Source: Tupaia tana (lineage: Eukaryota > Chordata > Mammalia > Scandentia > Tupaiidae). From it: 64,000 bases of DNA. A model generated the notes under the pieces. It was not told the origin of the DNA, did no database searches, and worked only from the letters and a program-made list of their open reading frames with translations. The position numbers and the translations under genes are program-made. Below are positions 20,241 to 33,508 of this stretch, piece after piece (the stretch's first letter is position 1; each line of letters starts with the position of its first letter). The stretch is from NCBI GenBank assembly GCA_026018925.1, contig JAKSZU010000004.1, positions 14,586,964 to 14,650,963 of the forward strand, given 5' to 3'.

Positions 20241-23200
20241 GTGTAGCTCTGTATATATGTTTTGTTTTCATTTTATAATTATCCTAAGGATTCTTTAGGA
20301 TTTCTGGATCTAAGGATAGGTATTTTCAGTGATTCTAGAAAGTTTTTAGGAATTGTTACTTTGATTATAGTCTTTTCTGTTCTATATCTCCTTTTGGAAT
20401 TTCAGATCATCTCAACTCCATTATCCATGTTTTGTTTTTCTTTCTTTTTTTTTTTTTTTTTGGAGAGGTTTTTGCTATAGAGCACATGTGCTCACCAGAA
20501 AGACAGAGAGAGACAGAGAGAAAGCAAGAGATCCCCCCCCAGGGGAGATGGCCATGCCACAATCCCTTCTCCTCCATTCTCCTCTCAAGATCTTGGGCAC
20601 ACGCGCACATGCACCCAGCGTGAGTTTTAAGCCACCGGGTTCAGGACTCAAACCGCGGTCGACTATATTAGAGTCCAGAAACATAGACATTACACTAACT
20701 GCTGGTCCCTCCCCATGCCTTTTAACTCTTGCTTGGATTTCTTATTGCTTAGTTTCTTGGTGTTGCATTCTAGATGATTTCTTTAGATTCATATCTTAGT
20801 TCATTGATTTTCTTTTCTGTTGTGTCCAGCCTATTGTTTAATATATTCATGAGTTGTTTTATTTTTAATTTGCTATGGGGCACATGTGCTCACTTGGAGG
20901 GAAGGGAGAAAGAGGAAAGTGAGGAATCACCTTCTAGGGGATGACCATACCACAGTCTCTTCCATTTCTCCTGTAGGGATTTTGGGCACTCATGCACATG
21001 TACCCAACCTGTATTTCAAGGTGCCAGGTTCAGGACTCAAACTGTGTGGTCAGCCATGTGGAATGCAGCTGCTTTAACCACCCTGCCACTGGCTGGCCCT
21101 GAGATATTTAGTTTCAATTATTTTGCTCATATTCTCACGCTTTCCTCCTAAACCACCTCTCTTCTGCTCCCAACTTTATCTTATATCACCTGCAGCCTTA
21201 TACAGGCGTGAGGATCCTTTCAGCCCACAGATCCCCTCACTCCAAGTTCTACCCACACATTCTATGAACTTTCACACTTTGATCATCCTTTAGGCCCAGG
21301 CTGAAGAGAGGGCCAGACCTAAGGAGGAAGCCATTACTGGTCTTGTGAGCAGACTCAGACCATTTGAGCAGGGAATTCCAGAGTCATGAGCACCTGGAAC
21401 ATGATCTATAAGAGGCAATGCAAACTCCAGGTGCCACCTAGATTCCATGGTAAGGGGTAGGATCACAGCAAGGTTCTGTAAAATACAGGACCCAGGGGAG
21501 AATCCGTGTTGGCCATGTCTCAGGGCATTACGGATGAAGTGAAAAGTATTTACTGGCTCAGCCGTGGTAGCCATGATGCTAAGATTCTGTCACTCAGAGG
21601 CTGAGGCTACATGGGAGGCCTAGATTCAATTCCTAGACCAACCTAAATGCACAGTGGTACCTACCTGGGAGTCTAGGCAGGAGGATCATGATGTGACAAA
21701 ACCTTGTTAAACTAACCTTGCTCAGGATCGGCAGGTGGTGTGGTGGCTGGGGGCACTGGACTCCCACATGACCGATCATGGTTCAAGTCCCAGACTCAGC
21801 AGCTTGCTTTTTTTTTCTCTCTCTCTCTCCCCTCACCCCGGTCAAATTAAAATGAATGAATAAATAAAATAATTCTTTTAAAAACTAACCTCTCTCTCTC
21901 ATTCTCCCTCTCTCTCTCACATAAATACATAAGTAAACTTAAAGATTTATTTAAGTTGGTTTTTGTTTATTTATTTTAATTTGCTAGAGAGTGTATGCAC
22001 TCACTGAACAAAGACAGAGAAAGAGAGAAGGAAACTTAAGAAAGCACCCCCCATGGGGGAGGATCATAACCATAATCCTGTCTTCTTATTTCTTCTTTTG
22101 GGATTTTGGGCATACACACATGTGCCCAGTTTGTTTTCAAGCTACCAGGTCTGGGACTTGAACCACACCGTCAGCCATATGGGATCCATCCACCTTAACT
22201 ACCACGCCACTGGCTGGTTCTAAAAAAGAAGATAAAATCAGGACATCTGGGAGTTTTTGTTTTTGTTTTTGTTTTAGGTTTTTGCTATAGGGCATGTGAG
22301 CTCGCTGGAGAGAGTCAGAGAGAGAGAAAGTGAGAAACCACTTCCCAGGAAGGATGGCCACCTCTCAATCCCTTCTGCTCTATTCTCCTCTTGGATTTTT
22401 GGGCACACAGGCACACACACCAGGCATAGTTTTCAAACCGCCAGGTCTGGGACTCAAACTGTGGTCAGCCATGTGGGAGTCCAGTGCCTTAAGCCCCACA
22501 TCACCTGCTGGCTCAAGATCTGGATATTATCTGGCACTCCACTGTGTAAGTCCACAGAACCTCAATCTCCTCATCTGTAAAATAGAGATGCTAATCAGCT
22601 TTCTCACAAAGTCATGATGAGGCTCAGACGTATTCATCTGTTCATTCCAAAAAATTTATTAAACACTTCTTGTGTGCCAGGCACAAAAAAAGACACACAC
22701 TCTCAAACAGAAAGCCCTGTCTTCATGGTGCTTCCATTTTAGGAGGGGAAGGTAACAATAAACAAAATTAAAAGTACAATGTTTATGTTAGATAGTGGTA
22801 GATGTTAAAGAGAAGTAAATTAAGCATGGAAGGAGAAACTGTTAGGGCAACAGGAAATTTTATTAGGTTGTTGGGAAAATGCATCGTGACTTCCCTGACA
22901 ACCCAGTAGATAAGGTGGGTAAGGAGGGCTCATTGAATAAGTGGATTTTGAGTGAGGACTGATGGAAGCAAAGGAGCTGGCTGTGCTGGTATGAAAGGAG
23001 AGTAGCAGAGACCAGCTAAGGCAGGGTCAGGGGTGCTTGCTGTGTTAGGGGTCTAGCAGGGAGGCCAGTGTGGCCACAGTGCAGAGGAGGTGAGAGAGAG
23101 GGGGAACAAAGCTATGACGGGGAGCAACCACACAGGGCCTCGTAGGTCATAGGCGTGTTCTCCAAGTGACATAAGAAGCCACGGGGAGGTTCTGAGCAGA

Positions 23201-26200
23201 GTACTGTGGTCTGAGTTGGGTTTCCACGGGTTCATTCTAGCTACTGTACAGCGAGTAGATTTGAGGAGGGGCCGCGGAGGAAGCAGGGAGACCGTTGAGA
23301 GACGGTTCCTATATCCAAGTAAGAGGAAATAGTGCTTGGAGCAGGGTGGTGACAGGCAATAGAAAAGGTGAGAAGATACAAATCCTGAGTATATTTTGAA
23401 GGCAGAGGTGACCAGTTTCTTCACAGACCCCATATGGGGTAGGTCAGAAGAAGAAACAAGGTTTCTTGTTTGAGAACCAAAAGAATGGCCCTTTCTCTGT
23501 GGGGTCACCATAGCAGCTGGGACCCTGAAAACTGGAGGGCCTTCAAGGCCCTCATCGCTGCTCAGTACAGCGGGGCTCAGGTCCACATGCTCTCCACACC
23601 ACCCCGCTTCCACTTTGGCCAAACCAACCGCACCCCTGAATTTCTTCGCAAGTTTCCTGCTGATAAGGTTCCAGCATTTGAGGGTGACGATGGATTCTGT
23701 GTGTTTGAGAGCAATGCCATGGCCTACTATGTGAGCAATGTGGAGCTCCGGGGAAATACTCCAGAGGCAGCAGCCCAGGTGGTGCAGTGGGTGAACTTTG
23801 CTGATAGCGACATAGTGCCCCCCAGCCAGTACCTGGGTGTTCCCCACCTTGGGCACCACAACAAACAGACCACAGAGAACGCAAAAGAAGAGATGAGGCA
23901 AATTCTGGGGTTGCCGGAAGCTCATTTAAAGATGAGGACTTTCCTGGTAGGCAAACGAGTGACACTGGGGGACATCACAATTGTCTGCAGCCTGTTGTGG
24001 CTCTATAAACAGGTTTTGGAGCCTTCTTTCCGCCAGGTCTTTCCCAATACCAACAGCTGGTTCCTCACCTGCATTAACCAGTCCCAGTTCCGAGCTGTCT
24101 TGGGGGAGATGAAACTGTGTTTGATGCTAAGAAGTTTACAGAGAGCCAGCCTAAAAAGGATATCCCACAGAAAGAGAAGAGTTCACAGGAAAAGAAGCAG
24201 AAGCCCCAGGCCAAGCAGAAAGAGGACAAAAAGGCTGCTGCCCCTGCTTCTGAGGAGGAGATAGGTGAATGTGAGCAGGCACTGGCTGCCGAGCCCAAGG
24301 CCAAGGGTACCTTTGTGTTTAAGTGCAAGTACTCCAATGAGGACATGTCCTCCGTGTCGCTGCCATATTTCTGAGAACACTGATAAGGATGGCTGGTCCC
24401 TGTGGAACTCTGAGCACTGTTTCCCTGAAGAACTCACCCAGACTTACATGAGTTGCAAGCTTATCACTGGAATGTCTCAGCGATTGGACAAGCTGAGGAA
24501 GAATGCCTTTGCCAGTATCATTCTCTTTGGAACCAACAATAGCAGTTCATTTTCTGGAGTTTGGGTCTTTCAAGGCCAAGTGCTTGCCTTTCAGCTGAGT
24601 CGAGATTGGAAGGTGGACTATGAGTCATACACATGGCAGAAACTGGACCCTGGAAGCGAGGAGACCAAGGAGTTCAAGAGTACTTTTTCTGGGAGGAGGC
24701 CTTCCAGCATATGGGTGAAGCCTTCAGTCAGGGCAAGATCTTCAAGTGAACATATCGCCATCACCTAGCTGCCTGCACCTGCCCTTCAGGGAGAATGGGG
24801 GTCATTAAAGGAAACTGAACATTAAAAAAAAAGAACCAGAAGGTTGGAGTTGCCGTTGATTGAGATAGAAAAGGCTGAAGAAGAGGCGAGTCAGTTGTGG
24901 ACATGTTAAGGTTGACGCCTACTAGATATTCAAAGTGAGAAGTGAAGCAAGCAGTTCTATTTCAGGTCTGGATTCAAGGGGAAGGTTCAGATGACCCTAC
25001 CTTGTCAGATAGTAAACTCCTAATAAAGATATAATTATAAAAAAAACAATGAGACTCTAGTATAAATATTCCAGGAACCCAATAGTATGTATGTAAATAG
25101 GTAAGTTGAATAAATCATTAAGGTGGCATTAGTAATTAGTACTGGGACACTTAGGCATTTGGGACATGGGAATCAATTTAAATCCTTACTTCATACCTTT
25201 TACCATTGTGGACCAAGATGGATTAAAGATTTTGTAAAAAGGTAAGACCATTAAAAAACTAGAAACCAGTGGCATGAATGAATAAATATTTGGATGAGCT
25301 ATTTTAAGCAGAAGACAATGGATCATCTTTACCACTACCCCTAAATTCTCTCTTTTTTTTTTTTTTTTTTTTTTGAGAGGTTTTCGCCATAGGGCGTGTG
25401 CACTCGCCAGACAGACAGACAGAGACAGAGAGACAGAAAGCGAGAAATCACCCCCCAGGGGGAATGACCACACCACAATCCCTTCTCCTCCATTCTCCTC
25501 TCGGGATCTTGGGTATGCACGCACACGCTCCCGGCGTGAGTTTTAAGCCACCGGGTCCGGGATTCGAACCGCGGTCCACCACGTGGGAGTCCAGCGACAT
25601 AGTCATTAATTCTCAGCCTATATTCCATTACAGGTGTCCCACTGCTCCCGGTCACCTAAGGCAGAAACCTGTCATTTATGGCTTGTTTCTCTCCCCTATA
25701 ACCCAGCAAACATTTACTCCTCCTGGTTTTACCTCTCAGCTTTTCTGTACTCTCCCCTCCTTTGCATTCTGTTGCCCCTGCTGCCTTGTTACTGTGTATT
25801 GCTACCAGCACAGCTCACTTTTTGCAGTAACCTGCTGACCGGTGCCCACTCCAGGGTGGTCTTTCATACAGTTTGCAGAGGGATCTTGCTACAGCATACA
25901 TCTAACCCTCCCTAAAATTTTTCAGTGACTTCTTGCCTTCTGGGTAAAGTTCTGACTCTTGTGCAAGGCTCACAGTGACCCAGAACCTGGGTTCTTCCCC
26001 GAGGTACAGTCATCCCCTGCGGCCCTTCCAGGGCAGTCTGTGTGCTGGGCATGTGTACCTGCCAGCGATCCTGCTGCCTGTTTCCTTGGCTTGTGATCAA
26101 ACAGCAGCTGGGGTCCATCATACATGGACCTCACATCACTTTCCAGCACGTCTTCTCTTGCCTCTCTCACCCTCCCTGCTCTGGGCCTGCATCCAAGATG

Positions 26201-29200
26201 TAATCATCCATGAGACATGGTGCCTCCGACCCAAAATACTTACAGGAGCCCAGAAAGATGCTTTAATTTTCACTTATTTAAAAAATTTTTAAATGGGGGC
26301 CAGCAGGTGGCATGGCGATTAAGGTGTTGGACTCCAAAACAACTGACCACAGTTCGAGTCTCAGACCTGGGGGCTTGAAAATCATACTGGGCATGTGTGC
26401 ATGCATGCCCAAAATCCTGAGAGGAGAATGAAAGAGAAGTGATTGTAGCATGGCCAGCCTCCCCGGGGGGTGGGGGGGTGTCTCACTTTCCCTCTCTCTA
26501 TCTCTCTCTGTCTCTTTCAAGAGAGCACACATGCCCTATGGCAAAACCTTAAAAAATATTTTTAATGAATATCACAATAATTAATATAGTGTATCCAGAC
26601 CGGATTATATTTCTCTTTCTACCAACGACTGCATATATTTTAATATATAAAAATAAGCATTTTTATCATAAAAATATTGGTAGTGGAGGAAGGGGCCCAT
26701 GAAAGCATGTGCATACAGAGCACAACAATCATAATGTGACTGTGATTCTATTTCCCACATAAAGTATTTGCACTTTAATCTTTGCCTCAGGCTTTGCCTT
26801 TTTTTTTTTTTTTTTTTTTTTGGAGAGGTTTTTGCTATAGGGCATGTGCGCTCGCCAGACAGACAGAGACATAGAGACAGAGAGCGAGAAATCACCCCCC
26901 AGAGGGGATGGTCACACCGCAATCCCTTCTCCTCCATTCTCCTCTCGGGATCCTGGGCACGTACACACACGCGCCCGGTGTGAGTTTTAAGCCACCGGGT
27001 CCAGGACGCGAACTGCGGTCGACTATGTGGGAGTCCAGCAACATAGCCATTACACTAACTGCTGGTTTCCCAGGCTTTGCCTTTTTAAAAAAGTTTTCCC
27101 ATAGGTCACATATGCTTGCCAGAGAGACAGTAAAAGGAAAGGTAAGAAATCACCCCCCAGGGGGATGGCCATACCACAATCCCTTCTCCACTCTCCTAGG
27201 ATTTGGGGCATGCACATACATGTCTGGCATGAATTTCAAGCTGCTGAGTCTGGGATGCAAACCATGGTCAGCCATGTGAGGGTCCAGTGCATTAACCACT
27301 ATGCCACCTGCTGGCCCCAGGCTCTGCTTTTTAGAAGATCACAGCCTTCATTTTCCTGCATATTACTTCATAGTTACAAGATGACTGCTCTAGCTCCAAA
27401 CATCACCACTATGTTCCAGGAAAGGTGGGAGTAGGATATAGCTATTCCTATCTCTGGCTTTCAGGAAAGCACAAGCTTTTATTTATTTATTTTTTAAAGG
27501 TTTTTGTCTTAGGGCATGTGCACTAAGGAGAGAGAGAGAGAGACAAAGACAGTGAGAGGGAAAGTGAGAAATAATCCCCAGGGGGGTGGCCATGCTGTAC
27601 TCTCTTCTCCATTCTCCTCCTGGGGTCTTGGGTATGCATGCATACCCACCCTGGGGTGAGTTTCAAGCCACCAAGTCTGGGACTCAAACCATGGTTGGTC
27701 ATGTGGGGAGTCCAGCAACGTAACCACTATGCCATCTGCTGGTCCCAATGACAGCACAAACTGTTATATTAATGACACTCCAGTAGACTTCTACATCCAT
27801 TTCAGGGCTAGGACGTCATATAGTTGCCTAACTGCCAGGAAGGCTGAAGAATCCACAAGTTAGCGTCCCAGGCTCTGGAGTAGAGGAAATTCGTTGAATC
27901 CTGGCCACTAGAGACATAAAGGCCTCTATGATCTGACCCTATTCACCCCCCTTTCACCCGTCTGGTCACCTGTGACTCACATGCAGTACTCCACTGAGGT
28001 TCTCCCTCATGCTGTGCCCTTTATCACACCCACACCTTTGCTCAAGCTCTTTCTACCACCTGCCTTCTGTCCTTCATCCCACCTGGTTCTTCAAGAAGGG
28101 TTCCTGACTTCTCCACCTTTAGTGAGGTGTTTGTGCTCATTATTTTCATCATGCCCAGACATGGTTGTATCGGGACTGTCAGGATTGATAATTACCTGTC
28201 CATGTGCTCCTCTCCTACGTCAGCAGCGCCCACTGCCACACCTGGCCTATGTTGAATCTTGGTGGGAGCTTGACCCACCCTCCTCATCCACGTTTTCTCT
28301 GTTTGCAGGCTCGGACAAGAGTCAGGGCATGCTGGCCTTGTCCATCAGTCCCAATCGGCGATACCTCGCTATCTCCGAGACCGTGCAAGAAAAACCCATC
28401 ATCACCATTTACGAACTGTCATCCATCCCTTGCCGGAAGCGCAAAGTCTTTAGTAATTTTGAATTCCCAGCTCAGAAATTTATTAGCATGGCTTTTTCTC
28501 CAGACTCCAAATACCTGTTGGCTCAGACATCACCTCCAGAGTCAAACCTTGTCTACTGGCTGTGGGAGAAACAGAAAGTAATGGCCATTTTCAAAACCGA
28601 CGTTCAGAACAACCCAGTCTACCAGGTACCTCCTGTCATGTCACAAGAGTCATGCAAATTAGGAAACAGAGCTGTCCTTTATTAAATGCCTACTGCATAA
28701 CACCATGCTAATTCCCTACATGCATTTTATTTTATTTATATTTATTTTAGAGTGTTTTGCTATAGGGCACATGTGCTCACCAGAGAGACAGAGAGAAACA
28801 GACAGAAAACAAGAAGTCATCCCCCAGAGGAGATGGCCACATCACAATTCCTTCTCCATTCTCCTCTCAGGATTTTGGGCACATGCGCACATGTGCCCGA
28901 AAGTGAGTTTTAAGCAGCTGGGTCTGGGACTCGAACCGCAGTAGATTACATGGGAGTCCAGTGACATAACCATTATGCCATCTGCTGATCCCACCTACAT
29001 GCATTTTAAATTTCAGTCTCACAACAACCATAAAAGATGTGCACAATTATTACCCCCCCATTTTACAGATGAAGGGCCTGAGGATCCAAGTTGCCCAAGA
29101 TCACAGAGGTAGTGAGTAGCAGAGTCGAGATCCCCTGAATCCAGCTCCTGTTTTTTTTTCCCTGGCCCAGAAACACTCTCTGGTCACAGATTGGGTCCAA

Positions 29201-32200
29201 AGGGGGATTCATTAAATTCATTCTGTCTCCTTGGTCCTGGCCTTTTTCCAGCAGTATTGCTAGGCTGTAAGTAGGAAGATTTCAGGAAAGTAACGTAAAG
29301 TAGTAGACCTTTAGGAAGCTGGCAATGAAGTTGCAGTCCTGTGGGGAGCAGGATTTTCCATTGTAGTTTGAAGGCAAAATGATCAAGACCTGTTAGGTTG
29401 GTTGACTGCTTAGGCAGGGAGTCCCAAAGTTTTATTGTGGTGCAATCTCCCCAGTCTAGGATAGAGTACTCAGTTATACAAGTTCAAGAACTCAGCTCTG
29501 TTCATGGTCAGAGATATTACACACTATTGTCTCGGGCTTACACCCAGTTATTCATCTTGCAGAAGTTGAGGTATAAAGCAGCACATCACAACCAGAACAC
29601 TCACATCATTTATCCTTGTCTAGTCATAGTGAAGGCAAGAGGTGACATTAGCAGTCAGAAGGTTTCATGGTGATCACAGAATCCAACCAAAGGCAGGTAG
29701 AAGCAAAAGCTTCTTTCATCCAGACTGTAATGAAGCTTGCTATTCAGAGCAGAGAGTACCTTCTCTCCAGTAGATTCCATAAACATTTATTGGATGTCCA
29801 CTGTGCACCCAACACAGGGCACACAGACATGAAAATGTCACAGCCTCTCAAATTGCTCACCATCCAGTGAGGACAGCAGGTTGACCGCCCGTTACTGTGT
29901 GTCGGGATGGAGCTGCAGGAGAAGGAAGCTCAGTTAGTGGGGTGATTAGGCAATACCACAATCCCTTCTCCTCCATTTCCCTCTTGGGATCTTGGGCACA
30001 CACACATGTACCCAGCGTGAGTTTCAAGCCACTGGGTCTGGGACCCCAACTGTGGTTAGCCATGTAGGGGTCTAGTGATGTAACCACTATGCCATCTGCT
30101 GACCCTAAGAGATATTCTGAGCTACCTGAAATAAATTTAAATTAGTAAAATTCCATCAAGATTTTTCTCCTATTCTTTCTCATTTTACAGGTGAGCTTCA
30201 ATCCCCAGGATAACACTCAGGTTTGTGTCACTGGAAATGGGATGTTTAAGCTTCTCCGTTTTGCTGAGGGAGCCCTGAAGCAGACCAACTTTCAGAGGGG
30301 AGAACCACAGAACTATCTAGCCCATGCCTGGGTGTCTGAGGACAAGATTATTGTTGGCACTGATACAGGCAAGCTCTTCCTCTTCGAATCTGGAGATCAC
30401 CGCTGGGAGACAAGTATAATGGTCAAGGAGCCCAGCAGTGGCTCTAAGAACCTGGACATCATCCAGGAATCAGAGAGGTAGGTGATGGTGCCCCTCAGGG
30501 CTGGTACTCATATGCTCATTGCTCTAGCAGCTTTGTACAGAAAATAACATGCTTTTAATACCACTCAGAGCGGGGCCAGCAGATGGCGTAGTGGTTGAGG
30601 TGCTGGACTCTCACATGGCTGACCACAGTTTGAGTCCCAGACCTGACAGCTTGCTTTCTCACTTTCTCTCTCTCTTTCTCCCCACTCCTCCCCCCCGCAA
30701 CCTGGTGAGCACATGTGCCCTATAGCAAATTGAAGGAAGAATAATAATAAATAAAATAAAACAGGTTTTTTTTTGCTATAGGGCGCGTGCGCTCGCCAGA
30801 CAGACAGAGAGAGACAGAGAGATAGAAAGCAGGAAATCACCCCCCAGGGGGGATGGCCACGCCGCAATCCCTTCTCCTCCATTCTCCTCTCGGGATCTCG
30901 GGCACGCACGCACACGCGCCCGGCGTGAGTTTAAGCCGCCGGGTCCGGGACTCGAACCGCTCGACTACGTGGGAGTCCAGCGACATAGCCATTACGCTAA
31001 CTGCTGGTCCCAATAAAATAATTTTTAAGAAAATACTCATAGCTCTTCTACTGTAAAGGTCAACTATGTTCAATTTTCCCTCTTTCTTTCTAGTTTTCAT
31101 CTATATTCAAGCACAAATATGACAGTTATACCCATAGCCTGGATATAATTCTTTTCACTTTCAAACCTAATATCATTTCATAAGCATTTTAGTGTGACTA
31201 GTCTTCAAAGTAATAATTTTTCAAGAATGTATTTTCTAGTGGCTGCCTGATTCACTAAACTGGTTCACCAAACATCAATACGGCCCTTGCAGTGTCTGTG
31301 GTATCATGTTAGGTGATGGGAACACAGGTCCTCAAGGAGCCTACAGTTCAGTAGGAGGTAACAGACCAACAAGTATAAGGGAATGTTATAGGTGAATGCG
31401 ATAGAAGGCTATGGGGTAATGTGGGAGCTTAGAAAGGAGGGATCAACTTGGCCTGTGTTATAACCAGTAATAACCATGTCTCACACATACTCAAATGCAC
31501 CACTAAATGTACACTACTTCAACACTTTGTAGATATTCCTATTTGAGTCTCACCTATACAGTATATGTTAGTATCATGCCATTTTATAGACAAGGAAACT
31601 GAGGCTCAAAGAAGTTAAGTTACTCACCCAAGATCACCATGCTGTTAACTGGCAGGACCAGGATTCAAACCCAGATCCATCTAACTCCAGAGCACAAGCC
31701 CTCAACCACAATGGCATCCTGTAGATTTTTCTTCTACAATAACGTTCAAGCCATCCTTTTTCCACCATCCCTCATGTCAATGGCATCTTCTTTTGGTTTG
31801 TGATTCTGTAGGAACTTCCTAGAAGTCCCTATGCCCTTCTCCAGTTTGCTGTATCCACAGTCCCTGAGTGTGTTCAGGCTCCAGAACTATGTCCCTGCTG
31901 CTCTGTCTTTCTAGGAAGGGTCAGTGGTCACCTCTGTCTACCACATATAGCTCGAGCACTCTCTTGCTTCTGGAGTTGACCATGTGCAGGTCTCTCTGTC
32001 CCCTTTCCCCACTACAGTGCCCCAGGCCATACACCGGCCACACTCCTGTTAGTCTCCTAGGTCTCATCTGGGAGCTCTCAGCCTCTGCTCATCTCCAACA
32101 GGTGCCGTCCTCTGTAACTGTCTTCAGGAAACCCTGTTTCTGCTGCCTGGCTGTTCCCATTGCACTCAGTTGCCCCTAACTCAGTTGTCCTTACCATGTG

Positions 32201-33477
32201 TCCTTCTAGACTAAGCTTCTGGAGGTAGGAACTCAGTTCATCCTCTTTACCAGTGTTTCACAGACCTGTTAACACAGTATACCTCCAAGTAAATTTTATA
32301 AACAAATACAAACAACTTGTTGTATGAATGCATTAATTAATGAAGGGAAATGCAAACCTGGATTCAGCTCTCAGCTCTATCATTTAACCCCTTGGGGCCA
32401 CTTTTTTCTTTTTTTTTGAGAGGTTTTTTTTTTTTTTGCTATAGGGCATGTGCACTCGCCAGACAGGCAGAGAGAGACAGAGAGACAGAAAGCGAGAAAT
32501 CACCCCCCAGTGGGGATGGCCATGCCGCAATCCCTTCACCTCCGTTCTCCTCTTGGGATCTTGGGCACGCACGCACACGTGCCTGGCGTGAGTTTTAAGC
32601 TACCAGGTCCGGAACCGCGGTCGACTACGTGGGTGTCCAGCAACATAGCCATTACGCTAACTGCTGGTCCCAGGGCCACTTTTTTCTAAACAAAATAAGG
32701 GATAATTGCCATCGTCACCATCATTGTTATAATGAGTACAAGAGGTTGTGAAACTACCAAATGAGTGTGTAACCTTCCAGTCTTCTCTCTTTGGAGATTG
32801 TGTAGCATTTCCAGGCCAAAGGGTAGCATCTGGCCATGGGGAAGGGGATCTCTGAGTGGTTCTCCCACACGCAGGACAGCCCCCCTTCTCCTCCCTCGTG
32901 GAGCTACTCTCCTTGGGTCGTCTCTAACTCCATGTGCTATTTTCCTCCTCCAGCCTGATCGAGTTTCCACCGGTCAGTTCCCCAGCCCCTTCCTATGAAC
33001 AGGTCGTCATGGCCAGCAGCCACAGCCGTATGGCCATGCCCCAGGTGTTTGCCATTGCTACCTATTCAAAGGGGTTTGCCTGCTCTGCGGGGCCAGGGAG
33101 AGTTCTGCTGTTTGAGAAGATGGAAGACAAGGATTTTTACCGCGAGAGCAGGGAAATCCGGGTAAGGAGGGGAGAAAGGGAGAAGCAAAACTGGGATTCT
33201 TTGGGCATCTGTTCTCTGTCAGCAGTGCTCTGACAGGCATTGATGGAGGTAGAACAGGGCTGTAACACTGAGCAGAAATGGAGACTAAGGAAGACCAGAC
33301 ACCACATGGTGACCCCTGTTCAAATCCTCAGCCCAGTCAGCTTGTAGCACACTGGGCACATGCACGAGCACCCAAGATCCAAGGAGCTGAAGAGCCACAG
33401 GCTGAGGAAAAGGGGTTGCAGTGTGCCTGCACTGCAGAGGGCTCTGTAGAGGGTTCTCTCTCTCTCTCCCTCTCTCT

Positions 33478-33508
<31 letters not shown>

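Larger units (their letters stand above)
17790..20860 (-). mobile_element. Old L1 (L1M type), interrupted by SINEs
   Basis: On the + strand this is antisense L1. Phrases typical of L1 3' ends ('TATGTAGTGTTCCATTATCT', 'CATTCCTACCAGGAATGTGT', 'TTTGCATTTCTCTATTACTA') lie at 18400-18810. ORF1-side sequence follows from about 19990 ('GTTTCACTGGGTATCAAATT'). The coding frames are long decayed. Three minus-strand SINEs sit in or at its edges (18040, 19570, 20440). Confidence 0.75.

Noticed and set aside
23053-23925. 290-aa open frame on the minus strand
   Set aside because: It is the antisense shadow of the EEF1G pseudogene and the flanking old LINE, with no recognisable domain.
27972-28685. 237-aa open frame as a single CFAP57 exon
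   Set aside because: Only the part from 28309 to 28625 matches CFAP57 and is bounded by splice sites. The upstream part is L2 sequence that happens to be open.
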